Source: a bacterium (GTDB lineage: Bacteria; Bacillota; Clostridia; Oscillospirales; Acutalibacteraceae). Taken from it: 18,203 nt of DNA. Numbering within the stretch: position 1 is the first letter of the stretch; every line of letters begins with the position of its first letter. A program made the translations under genes and the position numbers. Location of the stretch: NCBI GenBank assembly GCA_004560045.1, contig SFWF01000029.1, positions 1 to 18,203 on the forward strand, given 5' to 3'. Below the pieces are notes generated by a model. That model was not told the DNA's origin and ran no database searches. It saw only the letters and a list, made by a program, of their open reading frames with translations. This document shows positions 7,722 through 16,053 of this stretch, in pieces.

Positions 7722-10700
7722 TTATGCGTCGATGGTCGAAATAGTGAGAGTAGTTTCCTCGAGGACGTCGAGAAGAACGTTTACCGTATCGAGAGCGGTA
7801 AAGAGGGTTACGTTGTTCTCGGTAGCGGTACGGCGAATCGCGGTACCGTCGCTGAGCTGATCCTTAGAAGAAATATCGCGAGTATTTATAACGTAGGCGA
7901 TATGACCCTGACGGAGAGCTTCGATTATCTCGTCGCTATCCTCGTTGATCTTCTTGAGGACGTGGGTACGGATGCCGTTTTCCTTGAGGAACTTTGCGGT
8001 TCCTGCGGTAGCCTCGATGTTGAAGCCAAGATTATAGAAACGGCGAATCAGGGGCAGAGCCTCAGCCTTATCCTTGTCGGCGATGGTAGCAAGCACGGTG
8101 CCGTAGTTCTGAAGCTTCATACCCGAAGCCTGAAGAGCCTTATATAGGGCGCGGTTAAGCTTATCGTCGTAGCCGATAGCTTCTCCGGTAGACTTCATTT
8201 CGGGGGAAAGATAGGCGTCGAGACCGCGAAGCTTATTGAAGGAGAATACGGGAACCTTTACGTACCAGCGTTTTTTCTCGTCGGGATAAATCGTGAAGAT
8301 TCCGAGCTCCTTAAGGCTCTTACCGAGGATTACCTCGGTAGCAATATCAGCCAGGCTGTAGCCGGTAGACTTAGAAAGGAAAGGTACGGTACGGGAGGAA
8401 CGGGGGTTAACCTCGATTATATAGACGTCGTCCTTGTCGTCTACGATAAACTGAATATTATAGAGACCGACGATACCGATTCCGAGACCTAATTTCTTAG
8501 CGTACTGAAGAATAGTTCCTTTGACCTTATCGGATACGCTGAAGGTGGGGTAAACGCTTATGGAGTCGCCCGAGTGAATACCTGTACGCTCGATAAGCTC
8601 CATAATACCGGGAACGAATACGTCTCTTCCGTCGCAGATAGCGTCGACCTCAACCTCTTTACCCTGAATATACTTATCAACAAGAACCGGCTTGTCCTCG
8701 TCGATCTGAACGGCGGTCTGAAGATAGTGACGAAGCTGATCCTCGTTGGCGACTATCTGCATAGCGCGTCCGCCAAGAACGAAGGAGGGACGGACGAGAA
8801 CGGGGTAGCCGATCTCGGCGGCGGTAGAAACACCTGCCTCAATAGAGGTTACGGCCTTTCCCTTAGGCTGAGGAATACCGAGCTCGGTAAGAAGCTTTTC
8901 GAAAGCGTCGCGGTTTTCAGCGCGCTCGATAGCGTCACAGTCGGTTCCTATTATCTTTACTCCCCTCTTCATAAGAGGCTCGGCAAGGTTGATCGCGGTT
9001 TGACCGCCGAGGGAGGCTATAACGCCTTCAGGCTTTTCGAACTCGATAATATTCATAACGTCCTCGGGAGTAAGAGGCTCGAAATAAAGCTTATCGGCGG
9101 TGGTATAATCGGTAGAAACGGTTTCGGGGTTGTTGTTGATAATAATAGCCTCGTAGCCCGAATTCTTAATGGTAGAAACGGCGTGAACGGTAGAGTAGTC
9201 GAACTCAACACCCTGACCGATACGGATAGGACCTGCACCGAGGACTACGATCTTCTTTTTGTTTGTCAGGATAGAGGTGTTTTCGCCCGAGTAGGAAGAG
9301 TAGAAGTAAGGAATGTAAGCGCCCGTATGACAGGTGTCGACCATTCTGAATACGGGGAAAAGCTTCTTTTCCTTACGGTAGTTATATACGTCAAGCTCAT
9401 CACATTTCCAGAGTCTTGCAACGTACTTATCAGAGAAGCCCATCTTCTTAGCGGCAACGAGGGTATCGTAATCGAAAACGTTTTCGCTGAGACTACGCTC
9501 CATATCGATGATATTCTTAATGGCCTCAAGGAAGAAGGCGGTTATCTTAGTGATTTCGTGAATCTGCTCAACGGTGGCGCCGCGATATAAAAGCTCGGCG
9601 ATAGCGAAGATATTGTCGTCGCGGAATTCGCTTATATAGTCAAGAAGCTCATCGTCGGTCATATTGTCGAACTTATGATGATAGATATGAGTAACGCCGA
9701 TTTCAAGAGAACGGATACCCTTAAGGAGACATTCCTCAAGGTTTGAGCCGATTCCCATAACCTCACCCGTAGCCTTCATCTGAGTACCTAAGTGGTTAGA
9801 GGCGGTGGTGAACTTATCGAAGGGGAAACGGGGAAGCTTTGCGATAACATAGTCGAGACTGGGCTCGAAGGCGGCGTTGGTGTTAGCGATCTTGATCTCT
9901 TCAAGGGCCATACCAAGAGCAATTTTAGCGGTAACTCTTGCAATCGGGTATCCGCTGGCCTTAGAAGCAAGGGCAGAGGAACGGGAAACGCGGGGGTTGA
10001 CCTCGATGAGGTAATATTCGCTTGTGTCGGGGTTAAGAGCAAACTGAACGTTACATCCGCCACAGATCTTAAGCTCCTTAATAAGCTTAATAGCGGAATC
10101 GTTAAGCATTTTTTCGTCCTCTTTGCTTAACGTCATAATAGGAGCAACGACCAAGGAGTCGCCGGTATGAACGCCGACGGGATCGATGTTTTCCATTCCG
10201 CAAATGGTAATAGCGTGGTCGTTGGAGTCGCGCATAACCTCGAACTCGATTTCCTTATAGCCCTTGACGCTCTTTTCTACAAGAACCTGATTAACGGGAG
10301 AAAGCTTAAAAGCATTGAGGCCGATCTCGATAAGCTCTTCTTCGTTGTTGGCGAAGCCGCCACCCGTTCCGCCTAAGGTAAAGGCAGGACGAAGAACGAC
10401 GGGGTAACCTATTTTTTCGGCGGCTACTCTTGCTTCGTCGATACTGTAGGTAATTTCAGAGGGAATGGTAGGCTCGCCGATAGAGATACAAAGCTCCTTG
10501 AAAAGCTCGCGGTCCTCGGCGCGTTCGATACTCTCGGAAGAGGTTCCGAGAAGCTCTACACCGCATTCTTTAAGAACGCCCTTCTTTTCAAGCTGCATTG
10601 CGATATTGAGTCCTGTCTGTCCGCCGATACCGGGAACGATGGCATCGGGACGCTCGTAGCGGAGGATCTTAGCGACGTATTCAAGGGTAAGAGGCTCCAT

Positions 10701-10895
10701 ATAGACCTTATCGGCAATAGTCGTATCGGTCATAATGGTCGCGGGGTTGGAGTTTACAAGCACGACCTCGTAGCCCTCTTCCTTAAGTGCGAGGCAGGCC
10801 TGAGTTCCTGCGTAGTCGAATTCGGCCGCCTGACCGATAACGATCGGGCCCGAACCGATGATTAGTACTTTCTTGATGTCTGTTCTTTTTGCCAT
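7722..10895 (-). CDS. carB: Carbamoyl-phosphate synthetase large subunit
   Basis: CarB makes carbamoyl phosphate from bicarbonate, two ATP and ammonia; the ammonia normally comes from glutamine through CarA. The 1057-residue chain is full length (E. coli 1073). The two homologous ATP-grasp halves start with IGSGPIVIGQAAEFDYAG near residue 13 and LGAGPIRIGQGVEFDYS near 550, and a C-terminal MGS-like allosteric domain (about 925-1057) binds regulators such as UMP in other bacteria. The conserved metal and ATP segments EVNPRVSRSSAL and EVNPRSSRTVPF are present in the two halves. The ribosome site GGAGG lies 14 bases behind pyrC. No carA precedes or follows it, which is unusual for a pyr operon and implies that the small subunit is encoded elsewhere. 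Confidence 0.98.
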   Translation of the reverse strand: MAKRTDIKKVLIIGSGPIVIGQAAEFDYAGTQACLALKEEGYEVVLVNSNPATIMTDTTIADKVYMEPLTLEYVAKILRYERPDAIVPGIGGQTGLNIAMQLEKKGVLKECGVELLGTSSESIERAEDRELFKELCISIGEPTIPSEITYSIDEARVAAEKIGYPVVLRPAFTLGGTGGGFANNEEELIEIGLNAFKLSPVNQVLVEKSVKGYKEIEFEVMRDSNDHAITICGMENIDPVGVHTGDSLVVAPIMTLSKEDEKMLNDSAIKLIKELKICGGCNVQFALNPDTSEYYLIEVNPRVSRSSALASKASGYPIARVTAKIALGMALEEIKIANTNAAFEPSLDYVIAKLPRFPFDKFTTASNHLGTQMKATGEVMGIGSNLEECLLKGIRSLEIGVTHIYHHKFDNMTDDELLDYISEFRDDNIFAIAELLYRGATVEQIHEITKITAFFLEAIKNIIDMERSLSENVFDYDTLVAAKKMGFSDKYVARLWKCDELDVYNYRKEKKLFPVFRMVDTCHTGAYIPYFYSSYSGENTSILTNKKKIVVLGAGPIRIGQGVEFDYSTVHAVSTIKNSGYEAIIINNNPETVSTDYTTADKLYFEPLTPEDVMNIIEFEKPEGVIASLGGQTAINLAEPLMKRGVKIIGTDCDAIERAENRDAFEKLLTELGIPQPKGKAVTSIEAGVSTAAEIGYPVLVRPSFVLGGRAMQIVANEDQLRHYLQTAVQIDEDKPVLVDKYIQGKEVEVDAICDGRDVFVPGIMELIERTGIHSGDSISVYPTFSVSDKVKGTILQYAKKLGLGIGIVGLYNIQFIVDDKDDVYIIEVNPRSSRTVPFLSKSTGYSLADIATEVILGKSLKELGIFTIYPDEKKRWYVKVPVFSFNKLRGLDAYLSPEMKSTGEAIGYDDKLNRALYKALQASGMKLQNYGTVLATIADKDKAEALPLIRRFYNLGFNIEATAGTAKFLKENGIRTHVLKKINEDSDEIIEALRQGHIAYVINTRDISSKDQLSDGTAIRRTATENNVTLFTALDTVNVLLDVLEETTLTISTIDA

Positions 10896-10909
10896 TTAGG
10901 TTTCCTCCG

Positions 10910-12178
10910 TTATATTAAATCTTCATTATACACAATTTTTCCGCCGACCATAGTCAGTTTGCAGCGACCGAAGACCTTTTCGCCTTCAAACGGGGTCGCT
11001 TTTCCTTTCGATAAAAACTCGTCGGGGTTTATTTCATACTCGGCATTAAGGTCGAATATCGTAATATCTGCCCTTTCGCCGAGAGCAATTTTGCTTCCGA
11101 TATCAAAACGTTTTTTAGCGTTTACGTTTAAGAGCTCGACAAGCTTTTCAAGGGTTATTATACCCGTTTTTACCAATCTTGTATAGCATACGGGAAAGGC
11201 GGTCTCTATTCCGACGACACCCATCATGCTTTTTTCGAGACCTTTTGATTTTTCTTCGGCCGAATGTGGCGCGTGATCGGTAGCGATTACGTCGATGGTG
11301 CCGTCTTTAATTCCTTCGATAAGAGCGAGACGGTCCTGCTCGCTTCTTATGGGGGGATTCATTTTAAAGCGTCCCTCGTCCTTTAGCATCATATCGTTCA
11401 TAACGAGGTAATGCGGTCCCGTTTCGCAGGTTATATCGACTCCGTCGGCCTTGGCCTTGCGGATAAGGTCTACGCTTTCTTTGGTTGAGATATGACAGAC
11501 GTGATATTTACAGCCCGTCTTTTTAAGAAGCTCGATATCGCGCTTTATAGGGCCCCATTCACTTTCACTGCATATTCCCGCGTGGTTATTTTTTCTCGCG
11601 TATTCGCCGTCGTGAATATATCCGCCGAAAAGCAGACCGTTATCCTCGCAGTGAGCCGAGATGATTTTATCGAGCGCCTTTATACGTTTCATGGCACTAA
11701 GCATTATTTCTTCGCTTTGAACTCCCCTGCCGTCGTCGGAATAACCGATAACATTTTCGGCCATTCCCTCGATATCGGAAAGAGTCTCGCCGTTTTGACC
11801 CACCGTGATCGTGCCGAAGGGGTAAACGTTAATCACGGCGTCTTTTTCGATAATATCAAGCTGCTCCCTTAAGTTTTCGACCGAATCGGGACAGGGCTTT
11901 AAATTCGGCATACTGCAGACCGAGGTGTAGCCTCCCCGGGCGGCCGCAGCGGTACCCGAAGCGATGGTCTCTTTATAAGAAAAACCCGGCTCACGAAGAT
12001 GAACATGAACATCCGTGAAACCGGGAAAAACAACAAGTCCTTTAGAAGGGATAACAGTAGCGTCGCCGTCGGAAATAGAGGGAGAAATACCAACAAAGCG
12101 ACCGTTTTCAATAAGCAGGTCGACCGAGGCGAATGAAGAACCAATATACGCGTAAGCATCTTTTATCAAATATTTCAT
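10910..12178 (-). CDS. pyrC: Dihydroorotase, class I
   Basis: PyrC reversibly cyclises carbamoyl-aspartate to dihydroorotate. The start chosen is the ATG at 12176-12178, with AAAGGAG at 12187-12193 eight bases upstream. A longer in-frame ATG at 12226 lies inside the leader terminator hairpin, has no good ribosome site and is rejected. The resulting 422 residues match the class I amidohydrolase family. The zinc motif His58-x-His60 is in HVHLREPG, the conserved acidic ligand is in YSDDGRG, the metal His residues are in SAHCED and HVCHIST, and the catalytic Asp is in ATDHAPHS. It is the first gene of the operon and is separated from carB by 14 bases. Confidence 0.96.
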   Translation of the reverse strand: MKYLIKDAYAYIGSSFASVDLLIENGRFVGISPSISDGDATVIPSKGLVVFPGFTDVHVHLREPGFSYKETIASGTAAAARGGYTSVCSMPNLKPCPDSVENLREQLDIIEKDAVINVYPFGTITVGQNGETLSDIEGMAENVIGYSDDGRGVQSEEIMLSAMKRIKALDKIISAHCEDNGLLFGGYIHDGEYARKNNHAGICSESEWGPIKRDIELLKKTGCKYHVCHISTKESVDLIRKAKADGVDITCETGPHYLVMNDMMLKDEGRFKMNPPIRSEQDRLALIEGIKDGTIDVIATDHAPHSAEEKSKGLEKSMMGVVGIETAFPVCYTRLVKTGIITLEKLVELLNVNAKKRFDIGSKIALGERADITIFDLNAEYEINPDEFLSKGKATPFEGEKVFGRCKLTMVGGKIVYNEDLI

Positions 12179-12349
12179 AGTTTGGTCTCCTTTCGTTTTA
12201 AAAAAAGCCTGCCCTTCGGCAAGCATAGAAATTCCGTATGAAAAGGCAGAATACCTCCTCGTGATATGAAATTTAATATCTTGCCGGTATCCCGTACCGT
12301 TTTAAAGATAGAAAAGGCTTCCGGCCTTACTTAGTGTCTCGCACCAATC
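12179..12349 (-). promoter_or_regulatory. Structured 5' leader of the pyr operon
   Basis: About 170 bases lie between the inferred start point (near 12349) and pyrC. Successive hairpins can be read: TTGGTG/CACTAA with a CGAGA loop (12347-12331), AAGGC/GCCTT with a CGGAA loop (12328-12314), CGGTA/TACCG (about 12299-12285), ATATC/GGTAT with an ACGAGGA loop (12267-12251), and then the T-tract terminator. The CGAGA and ACGAGGA loops only partly resemble the PyrR recognition loop (CNGNGA) of Bacillus leaders, and no pyrR gene is in the window. AGGAGG at 12259-12254 has no start codon at a suitable distance. Confidence 0.6.
12200..12224 (-). terminator. Candidate attenuator: intrinsic terminator in the pyr leader
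   Basis: On the minus strand GCTTGCC (12224-12218), a GAAG loop and GGCAGGC (12213-12207) form a 7-bp stem with one G-U pair, followed by seven T residues (12206-12200). It lies 22 bases before the pyrC start codon and downstream of the promoter, so transcription would stop before the first gene unless this hairpin is prevented. CTGCC at 12249-12245 can pair with GGCAG of the terminator as an alternative, antiterminator-like pairing. Confidence 0.75.
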
Positions 12350-12352
12350 GGT

Positions 12353-12381
12353 ATTATACCACAGTAGGTGCGCCGTGTCAA
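12353..12381 (-). promoter_or_regulatory. Sigma-A promoter of the pyr operon, perfect consensus
   Basis: On the minus strand TTGACA (12381-12376) and TATAAT (12358-12353) are separated by exactly 17 bases, both boxes matching consensus. An A/T-only tract at about 12398-12418 lies upstream like an UP element. Such a strong promoter fits an operon limited mainly by its leader. Confidence 0.93.
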
Positions 12382-12421
12382 CGGGTAAACTTAATTTTAT
12401 AAATATATATTATATATACGC

Positions 12422-12456
12422 AAGCATATCCCCTACTTGCGGTCGGGGATATGCTT
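12422..12456 (-). terminator. Perfect 12-bp hairpin across the MATE stop codon
   Basis: AAGCATATCCCC (12422-12433) and GGGGATATGCTT (12445-12456) are perfect complements with an 11-base loop that contains the end of the stop codon. On the minus strand the stem is followed by GCGTATAT rather than a long T run, so it is at best a weak intrinsic terminator or a 3' mRNA stabiliser separating the MATE gene from the pyr promoter. Confidence 0.6.
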
Positions 12457-13794
12457 AATGATCTTTTTATAAATATAAACGAAGCAGAGTGCGGTTACCG
12501 TCATCGACATAATTTCGGCTATTGGGAAGGAAAGCCAGAACATATTGATATTATCACGGAAAATAAGGGCCAACAAATAGGCCGAAGGAACAAGCACGAC
12601 AAGCTGACGGCGGATAGAAACAAGCATCGAAAGCATTCCCTTTCCGAAGGCCTGAAAAACCGAGCCCATAGCAATACAAAATCCTGCGAAAACGTAGCTC
12701 AGGGAAATAGTTCTGAAGGCGGGAATACCGATGAGCTTCATCTGCTCAGAGGCATTAAACAGGTCGAGAAGGATGCTGGGCATAAGCCAGAATACGGCGA
12801 TAGCGACGAGCATTATTCCCGTAGCAAAAGTGACCGCAAGCTTTATACACTTAATTATTCGACTGCGCTTCCCTGCCCCGTAGTTGTAGGCGATTATCGG
12901 AATAAGTCCGTTATTCATACCGAAAAGAGGCATAAAGGCGAAGGACTGAACCTTATAGTAGGCTCCAAGCACAGCGGCGGCGGTTTCGGAGAAGAACTTT
13001 ATAAGCATATTATTAAGCATAAAATTCATAACCGAACCGATTCCTACCATTATCATCGAAGGTATTCCTACGGCATATATACGCCTGACTATCGCACCGT
13101 AGAAACGAAAATCCTTCATGGTAAAACGAGCTTCGGGGTTAAAGCTCTGATTGAGAATGATACCAACAACGCAGGAAATTGCCTGACCGAGTACCGTTGC
13201 CAGAGCGGCACCGATAACGTCCCAACCGAACAGGAAGATGAAAATCGGGTCGAAAATGATGTTTATAATAGCTCCGAGACCCTGGGTATACATGGAATAA
13301 ACAGTTTTACCCGTAGCCTGCATAAGGCGTTCGAAAATTATCTGAATATAAAGGAAGGGAGCACCGCAGGTAACTATGGTCAGATACTGCGTTCCGTATT
13401 CGATTATCTGCTCGTTATCGGTCTGAACCGAGAAGAAAAAGCGGGAACCGAATATACCGAAAAGAACGAAAGCAAAAGAAGCAAGGACGGCGAGGGCGAC
13501 ACCGTTAGAGGCCGAACGGTCAACCATTTTCCGATCCTTTTCACCGAGAGATTTCGAAAGCAGAGCGTTCATACCGACGCCCGTACCGGTTGCAACACCG
13601 ATCATAAGATTCTGAACGGGAAAGGCAAGGCCTAAAGCAGTTAAGGCCTGCTCGTTTATCTGAGCTACGAACATACTGTCGACGATATTATAAAGTGCCT
13701 GAATAAGCATAGATACCATCATCGGCAGCGACATTGTTATAAGAAGCCTTCCTACGGGCATCCTACCCATTTTGTTTTCCTCTAAATTCGACAA
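12433..13794 (-). CDS. MATE family multidrug/Na+ (or H+) antiporter
   Basis: MATE proteins expel cationic drugs or metabolites in exchange for Na+ or H+ across the cytoplasmic membrane. This 453-residue protein has the family's length and about twelve hydrophobic segments in two halves. The N-terminal signature reads GRMPVGRLLITMSLPMMVS and then LYNIVDSMFVAQ, typical of MepA-like members in Firmicutes. The start is taken as the TTG at 13794-13792 with GAGGTG five bases upstream, because the reading ENKMGRMPVG matches family N-termini. An ATG at 13770 with GAGGA upstream is the alternative and shortens the protein by eight residues. The gene has its own promoter and sits between the importer terminator and the pyr promoter, so it is probably a single-gene unit. 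The substrate cannot be told from sequence. Confidence 0.93.
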   Translation of the reverse strand: MSNLEENKMGRMPVGRLLITMSLPMMVSMLIQALYNIVDSMFVAQINEQALTALGLAFPVQNLMIGVATGTGVGMNALLSKSLGEKDRKMVDRSASNGVALAVLASFAFVLFGIFGSRFFFSVQTDNEQIIEYGTQYLTIVTCGAPFLYIQIIFERLMQATGKTVYSMYTQGLGAIINIIFDPIFIFLFGWDVIGAALATVLGQAISCVVGIILNQSFNPEARFTMKDFRFYGAIVRRIYAVGIPSMIMVGIGSVMNFMLNNMLIKFFSETAAAVLGAYYKVQSFAFMPLFGMNNGLIPIIAYNYGAGKRSRIIKCIKLAVTFATGIMLVAIAVFWLMPSILLDLFNASEQMKLIGIPAFRTISLSYVFAGFCIAMGSVFQAFGKGMLSMLVSIRRQLVVLVPSAYLLALIFRDNINMFWLSFPIAEIMSMTVTALCFVYIYKKIIKHIPDRK

Positions 13795-13828
13795 AATAAC
13801 ACCTCGCTGAACATAAAAACCGCTGAGT

Positions 13829-13857
13829 ATTTTAACATAATCGACGATTTAAATCAA
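13829..13857 (-). promoter_or_regulatory. Sigma-A type promoter of the MATE gene
   Basis: On the minus strand TTGATT (13857-13852) and TAAAAT (13834-13829) are spaced by 17 bases, placing the start point about 30 bases before the TTG start codon. It lies just after the importer terminator. Confidence 0.7.
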
Positions 13858-13880
13858 CAATTTTTTTATTACTATTATAA

Positions 13881-13907
13881 AAAAGCGCACTCGCAGGGTG
13901 CGCTTTT
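13881..13907 (-). terminator. Rho-independent terminator of the amino-acid importer operon
   Basis: A perfect 10-bp stem AAAAGCGCAC/GTGCGCTTTT (13907-13898 with 13890-13881) with a 7-base loop ends in a run of six T on the minus strand, four bases after the ATPase stop codon. Confidence 0.92.
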
Positions 13908-13911
13908 AGGT

Positions 13912-14655
13912 TTAAAGTATACTTTGTAAAAACTGCTGAGTTCTGAGGTTCTGCGGATTTGTGAAGATTGCGTCGGGGGTTCCCTCTTCGACGATATTAC
14001 CGTCGGCCATAAAGATGACGCGGTCGGCAACCTCTTTGGCAAAGCCCATTTCGTGGGTAACGACCACCATGGTCATTCCTTCACGGGCAAGACCCTTCAT
14101 AACATCTAAGACCTCTCCGACCATTTCGGGGTCGAGAGCGGAGGTAGGCTCGTCGAAAAGCATAATCTCGGGGTTCATTGCGAGGGCGCGAACGATAGCT
14201 ACGCGCTGCTTCTGACCTCCCGAAAGACTCGAAGGATAGGCAAAGGCCTTTTCCTCAAGTCCAACCCGCTTTAAAAGCTCCATAGCAAGCTTTTCGGCTT
14301 CTTCCTTAGGCATTTTCTTAAGCTTCATCGGGGCTACGGTAAGGTTTTTAAGAACGGTCATATGAGGGAAAAGGTTAAACTGCTGAAAAACCATTCCCAT
14401 TTTCTGACGGTGAATATTGATGTTACACTTGGGGTCGGTAATATCGTTTCCGTCGAGGTAAATAGTACCACCCGTAGGCTCTTCGAGACGGTTAAGACAG
14501 CGGAGGAAGGTCGATTTTCCCGAACCCGAGGGGCCGATAACGACCAACACCTCTCCCTTTTTAATTTCGGTATTAACGCCGCAAAGCACGTGATTATCTC
14601 CGAAAGACTTATGAAGGTCTGCGGTTTTTATGAGAACTTCTGGGTTAGCGGTCAC
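13912..14655 (-). CDS. Polar amino-acid ABC importer, ATP-binding subunit
   Basis: This is the cytosolic ATPase that powers uptake together with the permease upstream in the operon (GlnQ/HisP/ArtP group). The start is the GTG at 14655, ten bases after AAAGGAGG (14673-14666); a further upstream TTG would lie inside that ribosome site. The 247 residues show Walker A GPSGSGKST (41-49), the Q-loop (QQFNLFPHMT, from 91), signature LSGGQKQR (144-151), Walker B IMLFDEP (164-170) with catalytic Glu169, the D-loop SALD and H-loop His201. The start overlaps the permease stop by 11 bases (GTGACCGCTAA), indicating translational coupling. The bound amino acid is not predictable from this subunit. Confidence 0.95.
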   Translation of the reverse strand: MTANPEVLIKTADLHKSFGDNHVLCGVNTEIKKGEVLVVIGPSGSGKSTFLRCLNRLEEPTGGTIYLDGNDITDPKCNINIHRQKMGMVFQQFNLFPHMTVLKNLTVAPMKLKKMPKEEAEKLAMELLKRVGLEEKAFAYPSSLSGGQKQRVAIVRALAMNPEIMLFDEPTSALDPEMVGEVLDVMKGLAREGMTMVVVTHEMGFAKEVADRVIFMADGNIVEEGTPDAIFTNPQNLRTQQFLQSIL

Positions 14656-16033
14656 TCTTACGCAACCTCCTTTCAAGAATTCCTACAAGACGGGTCAAAA
14701 TGAGGACTATAACGAGATAGATAAGCGCTACCGCAATAAGGGGAAGGAAGTTCGAATAGGTAAGTGAGCGTATCTTGAGACCGCCCTGAGTAAGATCGGC
14801 AACGCCTATATAGAAGGCAACCGACGATTCCTTAAGCAGGGTTATAAACTCGTTAGCAAGTGCGGGGAGCACGGCTTTGAAGGCCTGAGGAATTATAAAG
14901 TTTATCATAGTTTGCGGATAGTTGAAGCCAAGGCTTCGTCCTGCCTCGTTTTGACCCTTATCCACCGACATAATTCCGCCTCTTACTATTTCGGCGACAT
15001 AGGCGCCCGAATTAAGACCGAAGCAAAGTACGGCTGAGATAAACTTCGGTACTCCGATAGGAAGAAGCAATACGAAGTAGATTATAAGAAGCTGAACCAT
15101 TACCGGCGTACCGCGAATTACGGTCAGATATAAACGGCAGACGGCGTCGATAAGCTTAAGCTTACCCGTAGTTTCGTTGGTACAGCGGACTATCGCAACA
15201 AGGAATCCGAGAACCATACCCATTATACCCGCAAGAGCGGTAATTCCGAGGGTAGTACCAAGGCCCTGAAGAAGATACATCCATCTGTCCTTATAGATGA
15301 AGTTACGGTAAAGGTCGTCTGAAAAATCGGAAAACCAACGGACGAGCGCATTTCCCGTAGCAGGCTTCTGCGAATCGTAATTGATAAGAGATAAGCAGTC
15401 TTTGATTCCCGTGCGAAGGGTACCGCTGTTCGTGATATCGACGGGACGACCGTTGTAGTTAGCCTTCATCACTCCGCTTATAGCATTGTTGGCGGTTATG
15501 AGACCTCCGGTAAAGGTATCGACCGCTTCATCGCTTAAATAGAGACTGAAGTTTCCGTCGGTGATCTCATACAGATAGAGGGTAACGTCTCCGCTGATAG
15601 GTTTAGCTTCCTTAAGCAAATCTTCTATCATATCGGACATAGCCAGACTTATTTTGGTAGCGTTTTGCATTTTTCCTGCCTGTCTACCCTCGTAATAATA
15701 AGCGTATGCCGCATCGATAAGCTGCTGCTTATTTTCGGTTATTACGTCACCTATCGAAAGGGTCTTATAGCTACAGGAAAGAATAACGTCCTTTTCAAGG
15801 CCGTAATCGACCTCGTTTACCGTAACGCTGAGATCTTCGAATATGCGATTTGCGCCTACGGCAGTTGGCTTCGGAAGCCCGTCGAGGGTCTTGTCAAGAA
15901 TCTGTTGAGCCTCGGCAACCGAAAGCTCGTGAGAAACCTTAGAATCCATAAAACTGAAAACAACAAAACCTGCCACAAGGGCTACGACTAACGCTATCGC
16001 AGTAAGCCAGATTATGAGTTTCTTTTTCTTCAT
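14645..16033 (-). CDS. Polar amino-acid ABC importer permease with an extra extracytoplasmic domain
   Basis: The C-terminal part (about residues 240-462) is a HisM/GlnP-type permease: several transmembrane helices, the TVIRGTPVMVQLLIIY segment (304-319), and the EAA loop NEAGRSLGFNYPQTM (362-376) that docks on the ATPase. Ordinary members are about 215-230 residues. Here the protein has 462 because of an N-terminal helix (6-28) and about 200 extra residues (31-235) that should lie outside the membrane. This extra part does not read like the binding-protein domain fused to GlnP in lactococci: I see no signature of that fold. It contains a Tyr-rich, partly helical stretch and alternating hydrophobic strands, and I cannot name it. 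The ribosome site GGAGAT is six bases before the ATG. Only one permease gene is present, so a homodimer is likely. Confidence 0.92.
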   Translation of the reverse strand: MKKKKLIIWLTAIALVVALVAGFVVFSFMDSKVSHELSVAEAQQILDKTLDGLPKPTAVGANRIFEDLSVTVNEVDYGLEKDVILSCSYKTLSIGDVITENKQQLIDAAYAYYYEGRQAGKMQNATKISLAMSDMIEDLLKEAKPISGDVTLYLYEITDGNFSLYLSDEAVDTFTGGLITANNAISGVMKANYNGRPVDITNSGTLRTGIKDCLSLINYDSQKPATGNALVRWFSDFSDDLYRNFIYKDRWMYLLQGLGTTLGITALAGIMGMVLGFLVAIVRCTNETTGKLKLIDAVCRLYLTVIRGTPVMVQLLIIYFVLLLPIGVPKFISAVLCFGLNSGAYVAEIVRGGIMSVDKGQNEAGRSLGFNYPQTMINFIIPQAFKAVLPALANEFITLLKESSVAFYIGVADLTQGGLKIRSLTYSNFLPLIAVALIYLVIVLILTRLVGILERRLRKSDR

Positions 16034-16053
16034 AAAATATCTCCGATTAACAG

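Noticed and set aside
8574..9590. Open frame of 338 codons on the plus strand
   Set aside because: It lies wholly antisense to carB and shows no domain; it reflects the codon bias of carB.
12179..12226. In-frame 16-residue N-terminal extension of PyrC
   Set aside because: It begins inside the leader terminator hairpin, lacks a ribosome site at a suitable distance and is not part of the dihydroorotase family; the ATG at 12178 has AAAGGAG.
12254..12259. Ribosome site for a leader peptide in the pyr leader
   Set aside because: AGGAGG is present, but no ATG, GTG or TTG lies within a workable distance.
12251..12267. PyrR binding loop (CNGNGA type)
   Set aside because: The loop ACGAGGA has an extra base and the closing pairs differ from the known consensus, so it is kept only as a weak possibility within the leader finding.
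12451..13635. Long open frame (394 codons) on the plus strand
   Set aside because: It is antisense to the clear MATE gene, is rich in charged residues without any family pattern, and has no ribosome site or promoter.
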